Assembly (NCBI GenBank): GCA_016938245.1
Contig: JAFGUY010000055.1
Span: 1 to 6,082, forward strand
DNA length: 6,082 nt
Direction of reading: 5' to 3'
Source of the DNA: Candidatus Omnitrophota bacterium
GTDB lineage: Bacteria; Omnitrophota; Gorgyraeia; Gygaellales; Profunditerraquicolaceae
Numbering within the stretch: the stretch's first letter is position 1; the number at the start of each line of letters is the position of its first letter. This document shows, piece by piece, positions 1 to 5,726 of the stretch. The notes beneath the pieces are model-generated. The model was not told the DNA's origin. It saw only the letters and a list, made by a program, of their open reading frames with translations, and did no database searches. The position numbers were made by a program, and so were the translations under genes.

Positions 1-116
1 CCTGTATGCAAAGCAGGCTTAGCATCAGCCCTTGTATGCAGGGTATTGCCGTAAAGGACGTTTTAGAGAGAGTGAAGCAAAAAATGGAAGGCAATTTTCA
101 AGAAAGCCGCGCTTAG
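1..116 (+). CDS. C-terminal end of a glycosyltransferase family 9 (heptosyltransferase-like) protein, partial
   Basis: The open frame enters from the left edge (first full codon at 3) and stops at TAG 114-116, giving 38 codons. The fragment contains SPCMQGIAVKDVLERVK. A Cys-Met pair followed by an I-x-V-x-x-V-L helix near the C-terminus is the usual ending of family 9 enzymes (WaaC/WaaF type), which add heptose to the LPS inner core at the cytoplasmic face of the inner membrane. The family call rests on this short tail alone; the catalytic part lies outside the window. A WaaE-like transferase and gmhB immediately downstream fit a heptose/inner-core cluster. Which heptosyltransferase it is cannot be told. 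Confidence 0.6.
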   Translation, partial: CMQSRLSISPCMQGIAVKDVLERVKQKMEGNFQESRA

Positions 117-122
117 AAAATG

Positions 123-150
123 TTTACAGAAAGAAGCTTTAATTTAAATT
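123..150 (+). promoter_or_regulatory. Weak candidate sigma-70 promoter upstream of the family 2 glycosyltransferase
   Basis: TTTACA (123-128, five of six bases of the -35 consensus) lies 16 bp before TAAATT (145-150, four of six of the -10 consensus), in the AT-rich 90-bp gap after the first gene. A better -10-like TATAAA (159-164) has no good -35 at the right distance. The genes may simply be co-transcribed, so this is only a possibility. Confidence 0.2.
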
Positions 151-193
151 ACTCGCGTTATAAATGCTTAAAGCCCTTTAAATCCTGATTACA

Positions 194-199
194 AAGGAG
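194..199 (+). promoter_or_regulatory. Ribosome binding site that decides the start of the family 2 glycosyltransferase
   Basis: AAGGAG at 194-199 is a strong Shine-Dalgarno sequence. Two in-frame ATGs follow, at 201 (1 nt away, too close) and 207 (7 nt away, ideal). The site therefore favours ATG 207. Confidence 0.8.
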
Positions 200-206
200 T
201 ATGCTA

Positions 207-971
207 ATGGAAAAGATTAATTTGACAGTAGTAACATTGACAAAAAATAGCGAAGCGGTTATCGAAGATTGCTTGAAAAGCGTCTCTGATTGGGCGGGGG
301 AGATTGTGGTTGTTGATGATTTAAGCACGGATAAGACCCTGGAGATAGTTAAGCGTTATACCGATAGGATTTATATCCGCAAATGGGAGAAGGAGGGGGC
401 GCATAGGAATTTCGCCTATTCCCTGGCTAAATTTGATTATATCTTAAGTTTGGACTCGGATGAGCGGGTTACGCCGGAGCTAAAAGATGAGATAATCAAT
501 ATATTTAAGGCCGGCCCGGAATATATGGGATACAATATCCCTCACCGGAATTTTATCGGCGATTACTGGATTAAGCACGGCGGCTGGTATCCGAACGCCA
601 AGCTGAAGATGTACGCTAAAAAGGAATTCCGCTATGAGCAAGAGGCGGAACACCACCCGCGGGCATTTTTGAAAGGGCCTACTTATACCTTGCGTTCGGA
701 TATAATCCATTACGCCTACCGGGATTTTCAAAACCTCTTTTCCAAATTAAACCACCAGACGGATTTTGAGGCGAAGAAGTGGCTGCGCGATGGCAGAAAG
801 ATGAGTTTTGGCCGGTGTATGGTTAAGGCAATCTCGCGTTATATTAAGTTTTATTATGTCAAAGAAGGCAAGAAAGACGGGTTTATCGGTTTTATGATGG
901 CCCTGGCCTCTTCCGCTTACCAGCTGATGACTTATGCCAAATATTGGGAATTAAAAAATAGAAAAATATGA
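207..971 (+). CDS. Glycosyltransferase family 2, WaaE/KdtX-like (LPS core type)
   Basis: The product is about 254 residues and is a GT-A fold transferase expected to move a sugar from a nucleotide donor to the LPS inner core on the cytoplasmic side of the membrane. The N-terminus shows the family 2 pattern: a first strand LTVVTLTKNSEAVIEDCL, then IVVVDDLSTDKT with the donor-binding Asp pair near 37-38, then LSLDSDERV with the metal-binding DxD near 83-85. The stretch RNFIGDYWIKHGGWYPNAKL (about 114-133) and the acidic-histidine EAEHHP that follows match the WaaE/KdtX subgroup. The C-terminus has an amphipathic to hydrophobic stretch (FIGFMMALASSAYQLMTYAK), common in this subgroup and probably membrane-associated. 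ATG 207 is chosen over ATG 201 because AAGGAG ends at 199. The gene overlaps gmhB by 4 nt, so the two are probably translationally coupled. The exact sugar and acceptor are unknown; in characterised WaaE the sugar is glucose added to heptose. Confidence 0.85.
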   Translation: MEKINLTVVTLTKNSEAVIEDCLKSVSDWAGEIVVVDDLSTDKTLEIVKRYTDRIYIRKWEKEGAHRNFAYSLAKFDYILSLDSDERVTPELKDEIINIFKAGPEYMGYNIPHRNFIGDYWIKHGGWYPNAKLKMYAKKEFRYEQEAEHHPRAFLKGPTYTLRSDIIHYAYRDFQNLFSKLNHQTDFEAKKWLRDGRKMSFGRCMVKAISRYIKFYYVKEGKKDGFIGFMMALASSAYQLMTYAKYWELKNRKI

Positions 972-1516
972 GGATTGTATTTTTAGACCGCGACGGGGTT
1001 ATAAATAAATACCCGGGAGACGGGGATTATCTGACTTCCCTGCGCAAATTCAGGTTTTTGCCGGGCGTAAAGAAAGCTATCGCGCTATTAAGCAAGGCGG
1101 GGTTTAGGATATTCGTCGCCTCTAATCAAGCGGGGGTTGGCAGGGGGGTATATAGCCGGAGGACGCTGGATAAGATAACCGCTCATATGTTTGAAGGGAT
1201 TATCAAAGCCGGCGGGCATATTGACCGAGTATATTATTGCACGCACCGTAAAGACGCCGGATGCGGCTGCCGCAAGCCAAAACCGGGGATGTTGAAAAAA
1301 GCCGCGCGGGAGTTTAAGTTTGATTTGAAAGATGCCTATTTTGTGGGAGATACTATCCGTGATGTCCATACTGCCAGAAATGCCGGGTGTAGGTCTATCC
1401 TTGTCTTAAGCGGGAAGGAAAAAATTAAAGATCGGGGTAATTGGGAAATACAGCCGGATTTAATCTTTAAGGATTTGTTAGGAGCGAGTAAGTTATTGAT
1501 AAGAATGGTTAAATAA
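968..1516 (+). CDS. gmhB: D-glycero-D-manno-heptose-1,7-bisphosphate 7-phosphatase
   Basis: This 182-residue HAD-superfamily phosphatase removes the C7 phosphate of heptose bisphosphate in the cytoplasm, a step towards the ADP- or GDP-heptose used for LPS core or related glycans. Motif I is FLDRDGVIN, with nucleophile D7 and acid/base D9. Motif II is VASNQAGVGRG (50-60). The zinc loop is C91-x-H93 with C99-x-C101, followed by RKPKPGM carrying the motif III lysine. Motif IV is FVGDTIRD with D128 and D132. Length and motif spacing are normal for GmhB. Histidinol-phosphatase is the main alternative because the families are related, but the neighbouring LPS transferases support GmhB. The start is the ATG of the ATGA overlap (968-971). 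No clear Shine-Dalgarno precedes it, which suggests coupling to the upstream gene. Confidence 0.92.
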   Translation: MRIVFLDRDGVINKYPGDGDYLTSLRKFRFLPGVKKAIALLSKAGFRIFVASNQAGVGRGVYSRRTLDKITAHMFEGIIKAGGHIDRVYYCTHRKDAGCGCRKPKPGMLKKAAREFKFDLKDAYFVGDTIRDVHTARNAGCRSILVLSGKEKIKDRGNWEIQPDLIFKDLLGASKLLIRMVK

Positions 1517-1544
1517 TGTTTAGGGGTAGTATCCTATAATATTC

Positions 1545-1598
1545 AGGGACAGTCCCCTGGGTTAATAAGCGGGATAGATATTTACGGGGACAGTCCCT
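1545..1598 (+). repeat. Inverted pair of GGGACAGTCCC palindromes (element A)
   Basis: The 97-bp gap between gmhB and the next gene contains GGGACAGTCCC at 1546-1556 and again at 1587-1597. Each is an 11-bp odd palindrome. With flanking bases, AGGGACAGTCCCC (1545-1557) and GGGGACAGTCCCT (1586-1598) are 13-nt inverted arms, mismatched only at the centre, around a 28-nt loop. The RNA could form a stable hairpin, and a weak attenuator or processing role is possible. No T-run follows, so it is not a classic terminator. It shares the GGGGAC core and paired-arm design with three other elements in this window. Confidence 0.8.
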
Positions 1599-1613
1599 AC
1601 AAGACTACAAGAT

Positions 1614-2705
1614 ATGAAAGTATTAATTGTTTATGCTTCGTCGGGTGCGGGGCACAGGCGCGCGGCCGAGGCAATATATGAATATTTAAAGGCGAACCGG
1701 CCGGATCTATCTTTAAAAACAATAGATGTCCTTGACCGGACTAATGCCTTATTCAGGTTTGATTATACGGTTGGGTATTCTTTTCTTGTAAAGTACGCCG
1801 TCTCTTTGTGGCGTTTTGCTTTCTGGCTGACAAAGTTTAAATCCTTCCGCTGCCTAAGTTCTCCGATCGCCACCTTCGTCAATAATATCAATTCCTTGGG
1901 TTTTATCCGCTACCTTATCCGCAAAAACCCCGATTTTATCATTTCCACGCATTTTCTTCCGGCGGATATCGCGGCGCTTTTAAAAAGAAAGAAAAAGATA
2001 AGCTCCCGGCTGGTTACGATTATAACTGATTTTGGCGTGCACCCTTTTTGGATTACGGAAGGGACGGATTTATACATCGTGGCTTCAGATTTTACCAAGC
2101 TTAAGCTTTTAAAAGAAGGCGTAAAGGAAGAGAGGATAAAGGTATTCGGGTTCCCCCTCCACCATAAATTCCTGAAAGAATTTGATCGGACGGCTTTAGC
2201 AAAAAAAATCGGCGTAAGGCAGGATAAATTTACGGTTATGCTTATGACCGGAAGTTTCGGAAGCGGCCCGCTTAGAAGAATCGCCCGGATGCTTTCCTTT
2301 AAGGCGCAGGTATTGGTAGTTTGCGCAGCTAACGAAAGATTAAAAAAGCGGCTGTTAAAAGATAATTTGCCAAATGTCAAAGTCTTCGGGTTTATAGACA
2401 ACACCGAAGAGCTCATGGCTCTCTCCGATTGTATTATAACCAAGGCCGGCGGGTCAACCATTGCCGAGGTTATCAATATGGACCTTGTGCCGATATTCGT
2501 TTCGGTTATACCCGGGCAGGAGTCGGATAATGTTGAGGCATTAAAAAGAATAGGGGTTGGTTTTACCCCCAAGAACCTCGCGCAACTGAAAAAAACAGTG
2601 CTTATCCTGAAGAATGACCCGGTTACGCTTGAAGAGATGAGGGAGAAATTGGAAGAGATAAAAAAACCCCTTGCTTGCCAGGAGATTTCCGGTGTTATAC
2701 GCTAA
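1614..2705 (+). CDS. MGDG synthase / UgtP-like glycosyltransferase (family 28, MurG-like fold)
   Basis: The 363-residue product resembles enzymes that transfer glucose or galactose from UDP-sugar to diacylglycerol, making membrane glycolipids at the inner leaflet. The N-terminal MGDG-synthase domain opens with MKVLIVYASSGAGHRRAAEA (glycine-rich acceptor loop, residues 9-20) and contains ITDFGVHPFWI (about 137-147) and GFPL (179-182). The C-terminal donor-binding domain has MTGSFGSGPL (about 211-220), then GFIDNTEELMALSDCIITKAG (259-279) running on into GSTIAEV, and PGQESDN (310-316), matching the nucleotide-sugar pocket of MurG/MGDG enzymes. Length is usual for the group. There is no signal peptide, in line with a peripheral cytoplasmic-face enzyme. 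No convincing Shine-Dalgarno precedes ATG 1614; the upstream gap is taken up by element A. MurG itself is unlikely, because the SSGAGH start and the TDFGVHPFW segment are of MGDG/UgtP type. The exact lipid acceptor and sugar are not determinable. Confidence 0.85.
   Translation: MKVLIVYASSGAGHRRAAEAIYEYLKANRPDLSLKTIDVLDRTNALFRFDYTVGYSFLVKYAVSLWRFAFWLTKFKSFRCLSSPIATFVNNINSLGFIRYLIRKNPDFIISTHFLPADIAALLKRKKKISSRLVTIITDFGVHPFWITEGTDLYIVASDFTKLKLLKEGVKEERIKVFGFPLHHKFLKEFDRTALAKKIGVRQDKFTVMLMTGSFGSGPLRRIARMLSFKAQVLVVCAANERLKKRLLKDNLPNVKVFGFIDNTEELMALSDCIITKAGGSTIAEVINMDLVPIFVSVIPGQESDNVEALKRIGVGFTPKNLAQLKKTVLILKNDPVTLEEMREKLEEIKKPLACQEISGVIR
2680..2684 (+). promoter_or_regulatory. Ribosome binding site supporting the GTG start of priA
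   Basis: AGGAG at 2680-2684 lies 7 nt before GTG 2692, inside the 3' end of the upstream glycosyltransferase gene. It favours GTG 2692 over the upstream in-frame TTG 2671, whose extra residues (MLARRFP) do not resemble a PriA N-terminus. Confidence 0.7.
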
Positions 2706-4503
2706 GGTTGTTTTAGGCTTGCCTGTAGACCTCGCCTTTGATTATTCCGTCCCAAAAGCTTTCCAAAAAAATATTGCCGTGGGCGCAAGGGTGCTGGTTA
2801 ATTTCCGTAATAAGAAATCAACCGGATACGTAATCGGGCTTGCGCATAAAACGGGAATAAAAAATATTAAGGATGTTTTAGGGTTGATTGACGAGAAGCC
2901 GCTATTGGGCAAAGACATGCTTTTGCTTGCCCGCAAAATTGCCGATTATTATTGTTGTTCATATGGCGAGGCGATAAAGGCAATGGTCCCGCAGGAAGTA
3001 CGCAAAGGAAAAAACCTTGGGGACGCTCCCCAAGGTACCAGGCTCCATCAGCGGAGTGTCCCCTTGGGGAGCGTCCCACAGGTATTACATGTTTTGGAGC
3101 CGAAGAGGCGGTGGGAGATCTATATCGCAGAGGCAAAAAAGGCGCAGGAATCAGGGGAATCGGCGATAATTTTATTTAGCGATATACAGAGGGTATTGAA
3201 AGCTAAAGAGATATTTAAGGACGCCCGGATTGAAAATATTCGTTTATTATACCGTAAGGAGAAAGAAGAATTTACGATTTGGCAGGAAATTCGGTCTAAA
3301 GCCGGCTGCATAGTTTTAGGCACGCGTTCAGCCGTATTTGCGCCGGTAAATAATCTGGGGCTGATTATCTTAGATCACGAAGAAGATTCATCCTACAAGC
3401 AGGAGCAGGTTCCGCATTATCACGCGCGGCAAGTAGCGTTTATGCGCGCAAAAATAGAAGGAGCAAAAATTATTTTAGAGAGCATAAGCCCGGATTTAGA
3501 GAGTTTTTATCTGGCGCAGGAACGAAAGATTGATTACCGGGTAGTCAAAAGAGAAAAGGATTATCCTAAGGTAATGATAATCGATACCCGGCGTACGCCT
3601 TATGCGCAGAGAAAAAACAGAGCAATATTTTCCCGGGATTTAACCGATGCGATACTGGCGGTTTTAAAGCTTAAAGGGAAAGTTTTAGTATTTATAAACC
3701 GCAGAGGCTTTGCGACTTATGTTGTCTGTAATAATTGCGGGAAGGTGCTGAAATGCCCGCGTTGCAATATAAACCTGGTCTACCATTATGACCAGGATAT
3801 TTTAAGGTGCCACCACTGTGTTTTTAAAATGGCCCCGCCTCAAATCTGCCCTGATTGCCATGCCGGTTATATCAAATATTCCGGCATTGGCACGGATAAA
3901 GTTGAGAGTGAGCTGGCGAGGATATTCCCTCAGGCGCGTGTGGGGGAAGAGATTATTGTCTCTACAAGCCTTATCTTGAAAGAAGAAGGGCAGAATTTTG
4001 ATTTAATCTGCGTTTTAAATATTGATCATGCCATAAACCGCGTTGACTATATGGCGGCAGATAAGGTATTTTATTTGCTCTCCGGTTTAATTACATTAAC
4101 GGACAGGGAAATAATTATTCCGACGAGTTTTCCAGGGCACCACTGTTTTGAATCTTTGCTCAAGGCCGATCCCCGAATTTTCTACTTACAGGAGCTAAAA
4201 TTCAGGAGACAGCTTAAATATCCGCCGTTTAGGCATATCGCGCAAGTTAAGCTGCGCGGCAGGATTGAGGTTAACGTTAAAAAGGCCGCGGAAAGGTTAT
4301 TCGAAAAATTAAAAGAAGGCAGCAAGGATGTCCGGGCGCTCTCCATAAGCCCGGGAGAGCCGCCGAAACTTAGAGGGAATTTCTACTGGCAGATATTATT
4401 CAGCGCCTTAAGCCCGCAAAAGTTAAGTAAATTTCTAAAAATACATTTAAAAAATGACAGGTATTCGGGTATAATAGTTACGGTAGACATAGATCCTCTC
4501 TAG
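2692..4503 (+). CDS. priA: Primosomal protein N' (PriA) homologue with degraded helicase motifs
   Basis: PriA restarts stalled replication forks, normally as a 3'-5' DNA helicase. With the GTG start this protein has 603 residues, shorter than the roughly 730 of E. coli PriA. Family landmarks are clear: an N-terminal 3'-DNA-binding domain (VVLGLPVDLAFDYSVP; residues 1 to about 105), GTRSAVFAP (210-218), SSYKQE and YHAR, the zinc module with four CxxC pairs (C346/C349, C355/C358, C373/C376, C386/C389), GIGTDKVESEL (398-408), YPPFRHIAQVKLRG, and the C-terminal ending VTVDIDPL. The catalytic motifs are lost. The Walker A position reads VLHVLEPKRRWEIYI (131-145) where GxTGSGKTE is expected. DEEH has become DHEE (228-231). 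The SAT motif is SISPDLES. Motif V GTQMxxKG reads STSLILKEE. Motif VI QVAGRAGR reads SGLITLTDR. The winged-helix segment between the DNA-binding and helicase domains is absent, replaced by residues encoded by a palindromic repeat. The frame is intact, so this looks like a maintained but probably ATPase-inactive PriA. Helicase-less PriA proteins are known in Actinobacteria. The start overlaps the upstream gene by 14 bp, suggesting coupled translation. Confidence 0.9.
   Translation: MLYAKVVLGLPVDLAFDYSVPKAFQKNIAVGARVLVNFRNKKSTGYVIGLAHKTGIKNIKDVLGLIDEKPLLGKDMLLLARKIADYYCCSYGEAIKAMVPQEVRKGKNLGDAPQGTRLHQRSVPLGSVPQVLHVLEPKRRWEIYIAEAKKAQESGESAIILFSDIQRVLKAKEIFKDARIENIRLLYRKEKEEFTIWQEIRSKAGCIVLGTRSAVFAPVNNLGLIILDHEEDSSYKQEQVPHYHARQVAFMRAKIEGAKIILESISPDLESFYLAQERKIDYRVVKREKDYPKVMIIDTRRTPYAQRKNRAIFSRDLTDAILAVLKLKGKVLVFINRRGFATYVVCNNCGKVLKCPRCNINLVYHYDQDILRCHHCVFKMAPPQICPDCHAGYIKYSGIGTDKVESELARIFPQARVGEEIIVSTSLILKEEGQNFDLICVLNIDHAINRVDYMAADKVFYLLSGLITLTDREIIIPTSFPGHHCFESLLKADPRIFYLQELKFRRQLKYPPFRHIAQVKLRGRIEVNVKKAAERLFEKLKEGSKDVRALSISPGEPPKLRGNFYWQILFSALSPQKLSKFLKIHLKNDRYSGIIVTVDIDPL
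3010..3082 (+). repeat. Palindromic element inserted in frame inside priA (element B)
   Basis: CCTTGGGGA-CGC-TCCCCAAGG (3015-3035) is a perfect 9-bp-stem hairpin. It is followed after a 16-nt centre by an inverted partner (3052-3082) containing CGGAGTGTCCCC and CTTGGGGAGCGTCCC. The block is about 70 bp, reads through without a stop, and encodes roughly priA residues 107-130 (LGDAPQGTRLHQRSVPLGSV). A 23-nt stretch, 3010-3032 including the five leading A bases, is the exact reverse complement of 4613-4635 in the next element. This shows that both are copies of one mobile or formerly mobile sequence. Confidence 0.88.
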
Positions 4504-4510
4504 GGGCGCT

Positions 4511-4635
4511 CTCTGGTGGACGCTCCACAGAGGGACACTCCGTGACAATTTTTGGTTGAAAATTAGTAAAAAATTAGAGAAATAACCGTTTTTTGAAGGC
4601 AGAGTGTCCCTCTGGGGAGCGTCCCCAAGGTTTTT
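4511..4635 (+). repeat. MITE-like/BIME-like palindromic element filling the priA-fmt gap (element C)
   Basis: The left end (4511-4542) contains TGGACGCTCCACAGAGGGAC followed by ACTCCG. The right end (4600-4635) read on the other strand contains GGGGACGCTCCCCAGAGGGA followed by CACTCTG. These form inverted ends of about 33 bp around an AT-rich core of about 55 bp. Each end is also a small palindrome (CTCTG-TGGA-CGC-TCCA-CAGAG with one bulged G on the left). The element starts 7 bp after the priA stop and ends 3 bp before the fmt ATG. It has no coding capacity, so any movement would need a transposase in trans; REP-associated IS200-like (RAYT) enzymes are a candidate by analogy only. The transcript would form a long hairpin that may end or slow transcription between the two genes. 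Confidence 0.88.
4627..4630 (+). promoter_or_regulatory. fmt ribosome binding site contributed by the repeat
   Basis: AAGG at 4627-4630 is the only Shine-Dalgarno-like sequence at proper distance (8 nt) from ATG 4639. It lies within the right arm of element C, where it can also pair with CCCC/CTTGG-type bases of the arm, so hairpin formation could limit access. Confidence 0.5.
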
Positions 4636-4638
4636 AAG

Positions 4639-5580
4639 ATGAAAATAATATTCTTTGGAAGTTCACATTTTGCCCTGCCGGCGCTTGAAGGCTTAATCAA
4701 GAATAAGCATAAGATTCTTTATGTGGTGACCCAGCCGGATAGGAAAAAAGGGAGGCACCTGCATTTAGGAGTGACGGATGTTAAGGCGCTTGCCAGGGCA
4801 GCTAAATTAAAAGTTTTCCAGCCGGAGAATGTAAACACAGCTAAGTCAATAGAATTATTAAAAAGCCTGAATGCGGATTTATTTGTTATTGTTGCCTATG
4901 GCCAGATACTCTCGCCGGAGGTTTTGGGTATACCCAAGGTCTTTCCGTTAAATATCCATGCCTCGCTTTTGCCAAAATACCGCGGGGCAGCGCCGATAAA
5001 TTGGGCGCTCATAAAAGGGGAGAAGTCTAGCGGTGTTACGATTATCAAGGTAACTGAAAAGGTTGATGCCGGCCCGGTAATCCTGCAGAAGGAAATTTCA
5101 ATCTTAGATTCTGATGACGCGATATCGTTAGAGGCTAAGCTGCGCGATTTGGGGGCGGATTTATTACTGCAGGCAATTCCTTTAATAAAGAGCAGAGATT
5201 ACAAATTGAAGGAGCAGGATGAGAAAAGGGTTACTTTTGCTTTGAAGCTTAAGAAAAGCGATGGCCTGATTGATTGGAATAAACCTGCTCAGCAGATCCT
5301 TAACCTTATCCGCGGAGTTGTGCCTTGGCCGGGAGCGTTTACGCATTATAATCGTAAATTGCTTAAAATATATAAGGCTAAAGTTTCCAATTGGCCAGCT
5401 GCCCGCTTATCCGGTTATTCTGCTGGGCAGGTCTTAAATGTTGCCAAGGACGGAATAGCCGTAAATACGGGTAAGGATATTTTATTGGTTCAAGCGCTGC
5501 AGATAGAAGGTAAGAGAAGGATGAGCGCAGAGGAATTCATCTCCGGCTACAAAATCTTCCGCGGTGATCAATTTACCTAA
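4639..5580 (+). CDS. fmt: Methionyl-tRNA formyltransferase
   Basis: The enzyme transfers a formyl group from 10-formyltetrahydrofolate to Met-tRNA(fMet) in the cytoplasm, making the initiator tRNA for bacterial translation. It has 313 residues, a normal length. The N-terminal Rossmann-type domain opens with MKIIFFGSSHFALPALEGLI and has VTQPDRKKGR (30-39). The signature LNIHASLLPKYRGAAPINWA (104-123) supplies the catalytic Asn105 and His107, and KVDAGPVI supplies Asp143. The C-terminal tRNA-binding domain starts near KKSDGLIDWNKPAQQILNLI and contains RGVVPWPGAFTHYNRK. All expected catalytic residues are present. The gene usually sits next to def or priA, and priA-fmt order is common in bacteria, which also supports the identity of the odd PriA upstream. 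The ATG start matches the family N-terminus. Confidence 0.97.
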   Translation: MKIIFFGSSHFALPALEGLIKNKHKILYVVTQPDRKKGRHLHLGVTDVKALARAAKLKVFQPENVNTAKSIELLKSLNADLFVIVAYGQILSPEVLGIPKVFPLNIHASLLPKYRGAAPINWALIKGEKSSGVTIIKVTEKVDAGPVILQKEISILDSDDAISLEAKLRDLGADLLLQAIPLIKSRDYKLKEQDEKRVTFALKLKKSDGLIDWNKPAQQILNLIRGVVPWPGAFTHYNRKLLKIYKAKVSNWPAARLSGYSAGQVLNVAKDGIAVNTGKDILLVQALQIEGKRRMSAEEFISGYKIFRGDQFT

Positions 5581-5600
5581 AATAAAGGGAAATAAAGGGA
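5581..5600 (+). repeat. 10-bp direct tandem repeat directly after fmt
   Basis: AATAAAGGGA occurs twice without a gap, beginning at the base after the fmt stop codon. The second copy runs into the left arm of the following inverted repeat, so the duplication may have arisen from that element. Confidence 0.85.
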
Positions 5601-5662
5601 ACGTTTCTCTTACTCTCAAAGGGGACGTTTCTGTTTACTAAACAGAAACGTCCCCTTTATTT
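5590..5662 (+). repeat. Palindromic element with two alternative pairings, possible fmt terminator (element D)
   Basis: Positions 5618-5658 are a perfect palindrome with 20-bp arms about a single central C (AAAGGGGACGTTTCTGTTTA and its complement). A third arm, 5590-5608 (AAATAAAGGGAACGTTTCT), is complementary to 5644-5662 at 18 of 19 positions. The 3' arm can therefore pair with either left arm. TTTATTT follows the stem, so the main hairpin could act as an intrinsic terminator for the fmt operon, though the T-tract is interrupted. The core GGGGACG links it with elements A-C. Confidence 0.85.
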
Positions 5663-5697
5663 AGAAAAGTGTTGCATATTTAGAAAAGTGTTGCATA
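5658..5697 (+). repeat. 19-bp tandem repeat, two copies, upstream of galT
   Basis: TATTTAGAAAAGTGTTGCA is repeated exactly with a period of 19 bp (5658-5676 and 5677-5695), and the match runs on through TA. Each copy ends in TTGCAT, the second of which serves as the candidate -35 of galT. The first copy overlaps the tail of element D. Tandem sites can be binding sites for a regulator; no known operator is recognised. Confidence 0.9.
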
Positions 5698-5718
5698 ATC
5701 AGATTAGTGTGTTATAAT
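5691..5718 (+). promoter_or_regulatory. Sigma-70-like promoter of galT
   Basis: A perfect -10 box TATAAT (5713-5718) is preceded by TTGCAT (5691-5696) at 16 bp. The -35 matches only the first three consensus bases, so it may need an activator or depend on the strong -10. Transcription would be expected to start near 5725-5727, practically at the galT ATG. Confidence 0.65.
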
Positions 5719-5726
5719 TTTTTTCT

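Noticed and set aside
168..181. TTAAAG/CTTTAA hairpin upstream of the first complete gene
   Set aside because: Six weak A-T-rich pairs with a two-base loop are within chance for this AT-rich gap.
201..206. ATG 201 as the start of the family 2 glycosyltransferase
   Set aside because: The Shine-Dalgarno ends at 199, leaving one base of spacing; ATG 207 has seven and gives the same domain.
1910..2572. Long open frame on the minus strand (220 codons)
   Set aside because: It lies wholly antisense to a well-supported glycosyltransferase and its translation shows no recognisable domain.
2671..2691. TTG 2671 as the priA start
   Set aside because: It lacks a good ribosome binding site and adds residues not typical of PriA; GTG 2692 with AGGAG at 7 nt fits better.
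3010..3100. Frameshift in priA hiding a normal P-loop
   Set aside because: The priA frame is continuous across the repeat, and the residues after it align without a gap to the Walker A region (LLHGVTGSGKTEVYL against VLHVLEPKRRWEIYI); the other frames show no GSGKT.
2952..3179. Second + strand frame across the priA repeat
   Set aside because: It overlaps priA in another frame, has no ribosome binding site and its apparent length comes from the GC-rich repeat.
1545..5697. CRISPR array
   Set aside because: The repeats are few, palindromic, scattered among genes and not separated by uniform spacers.
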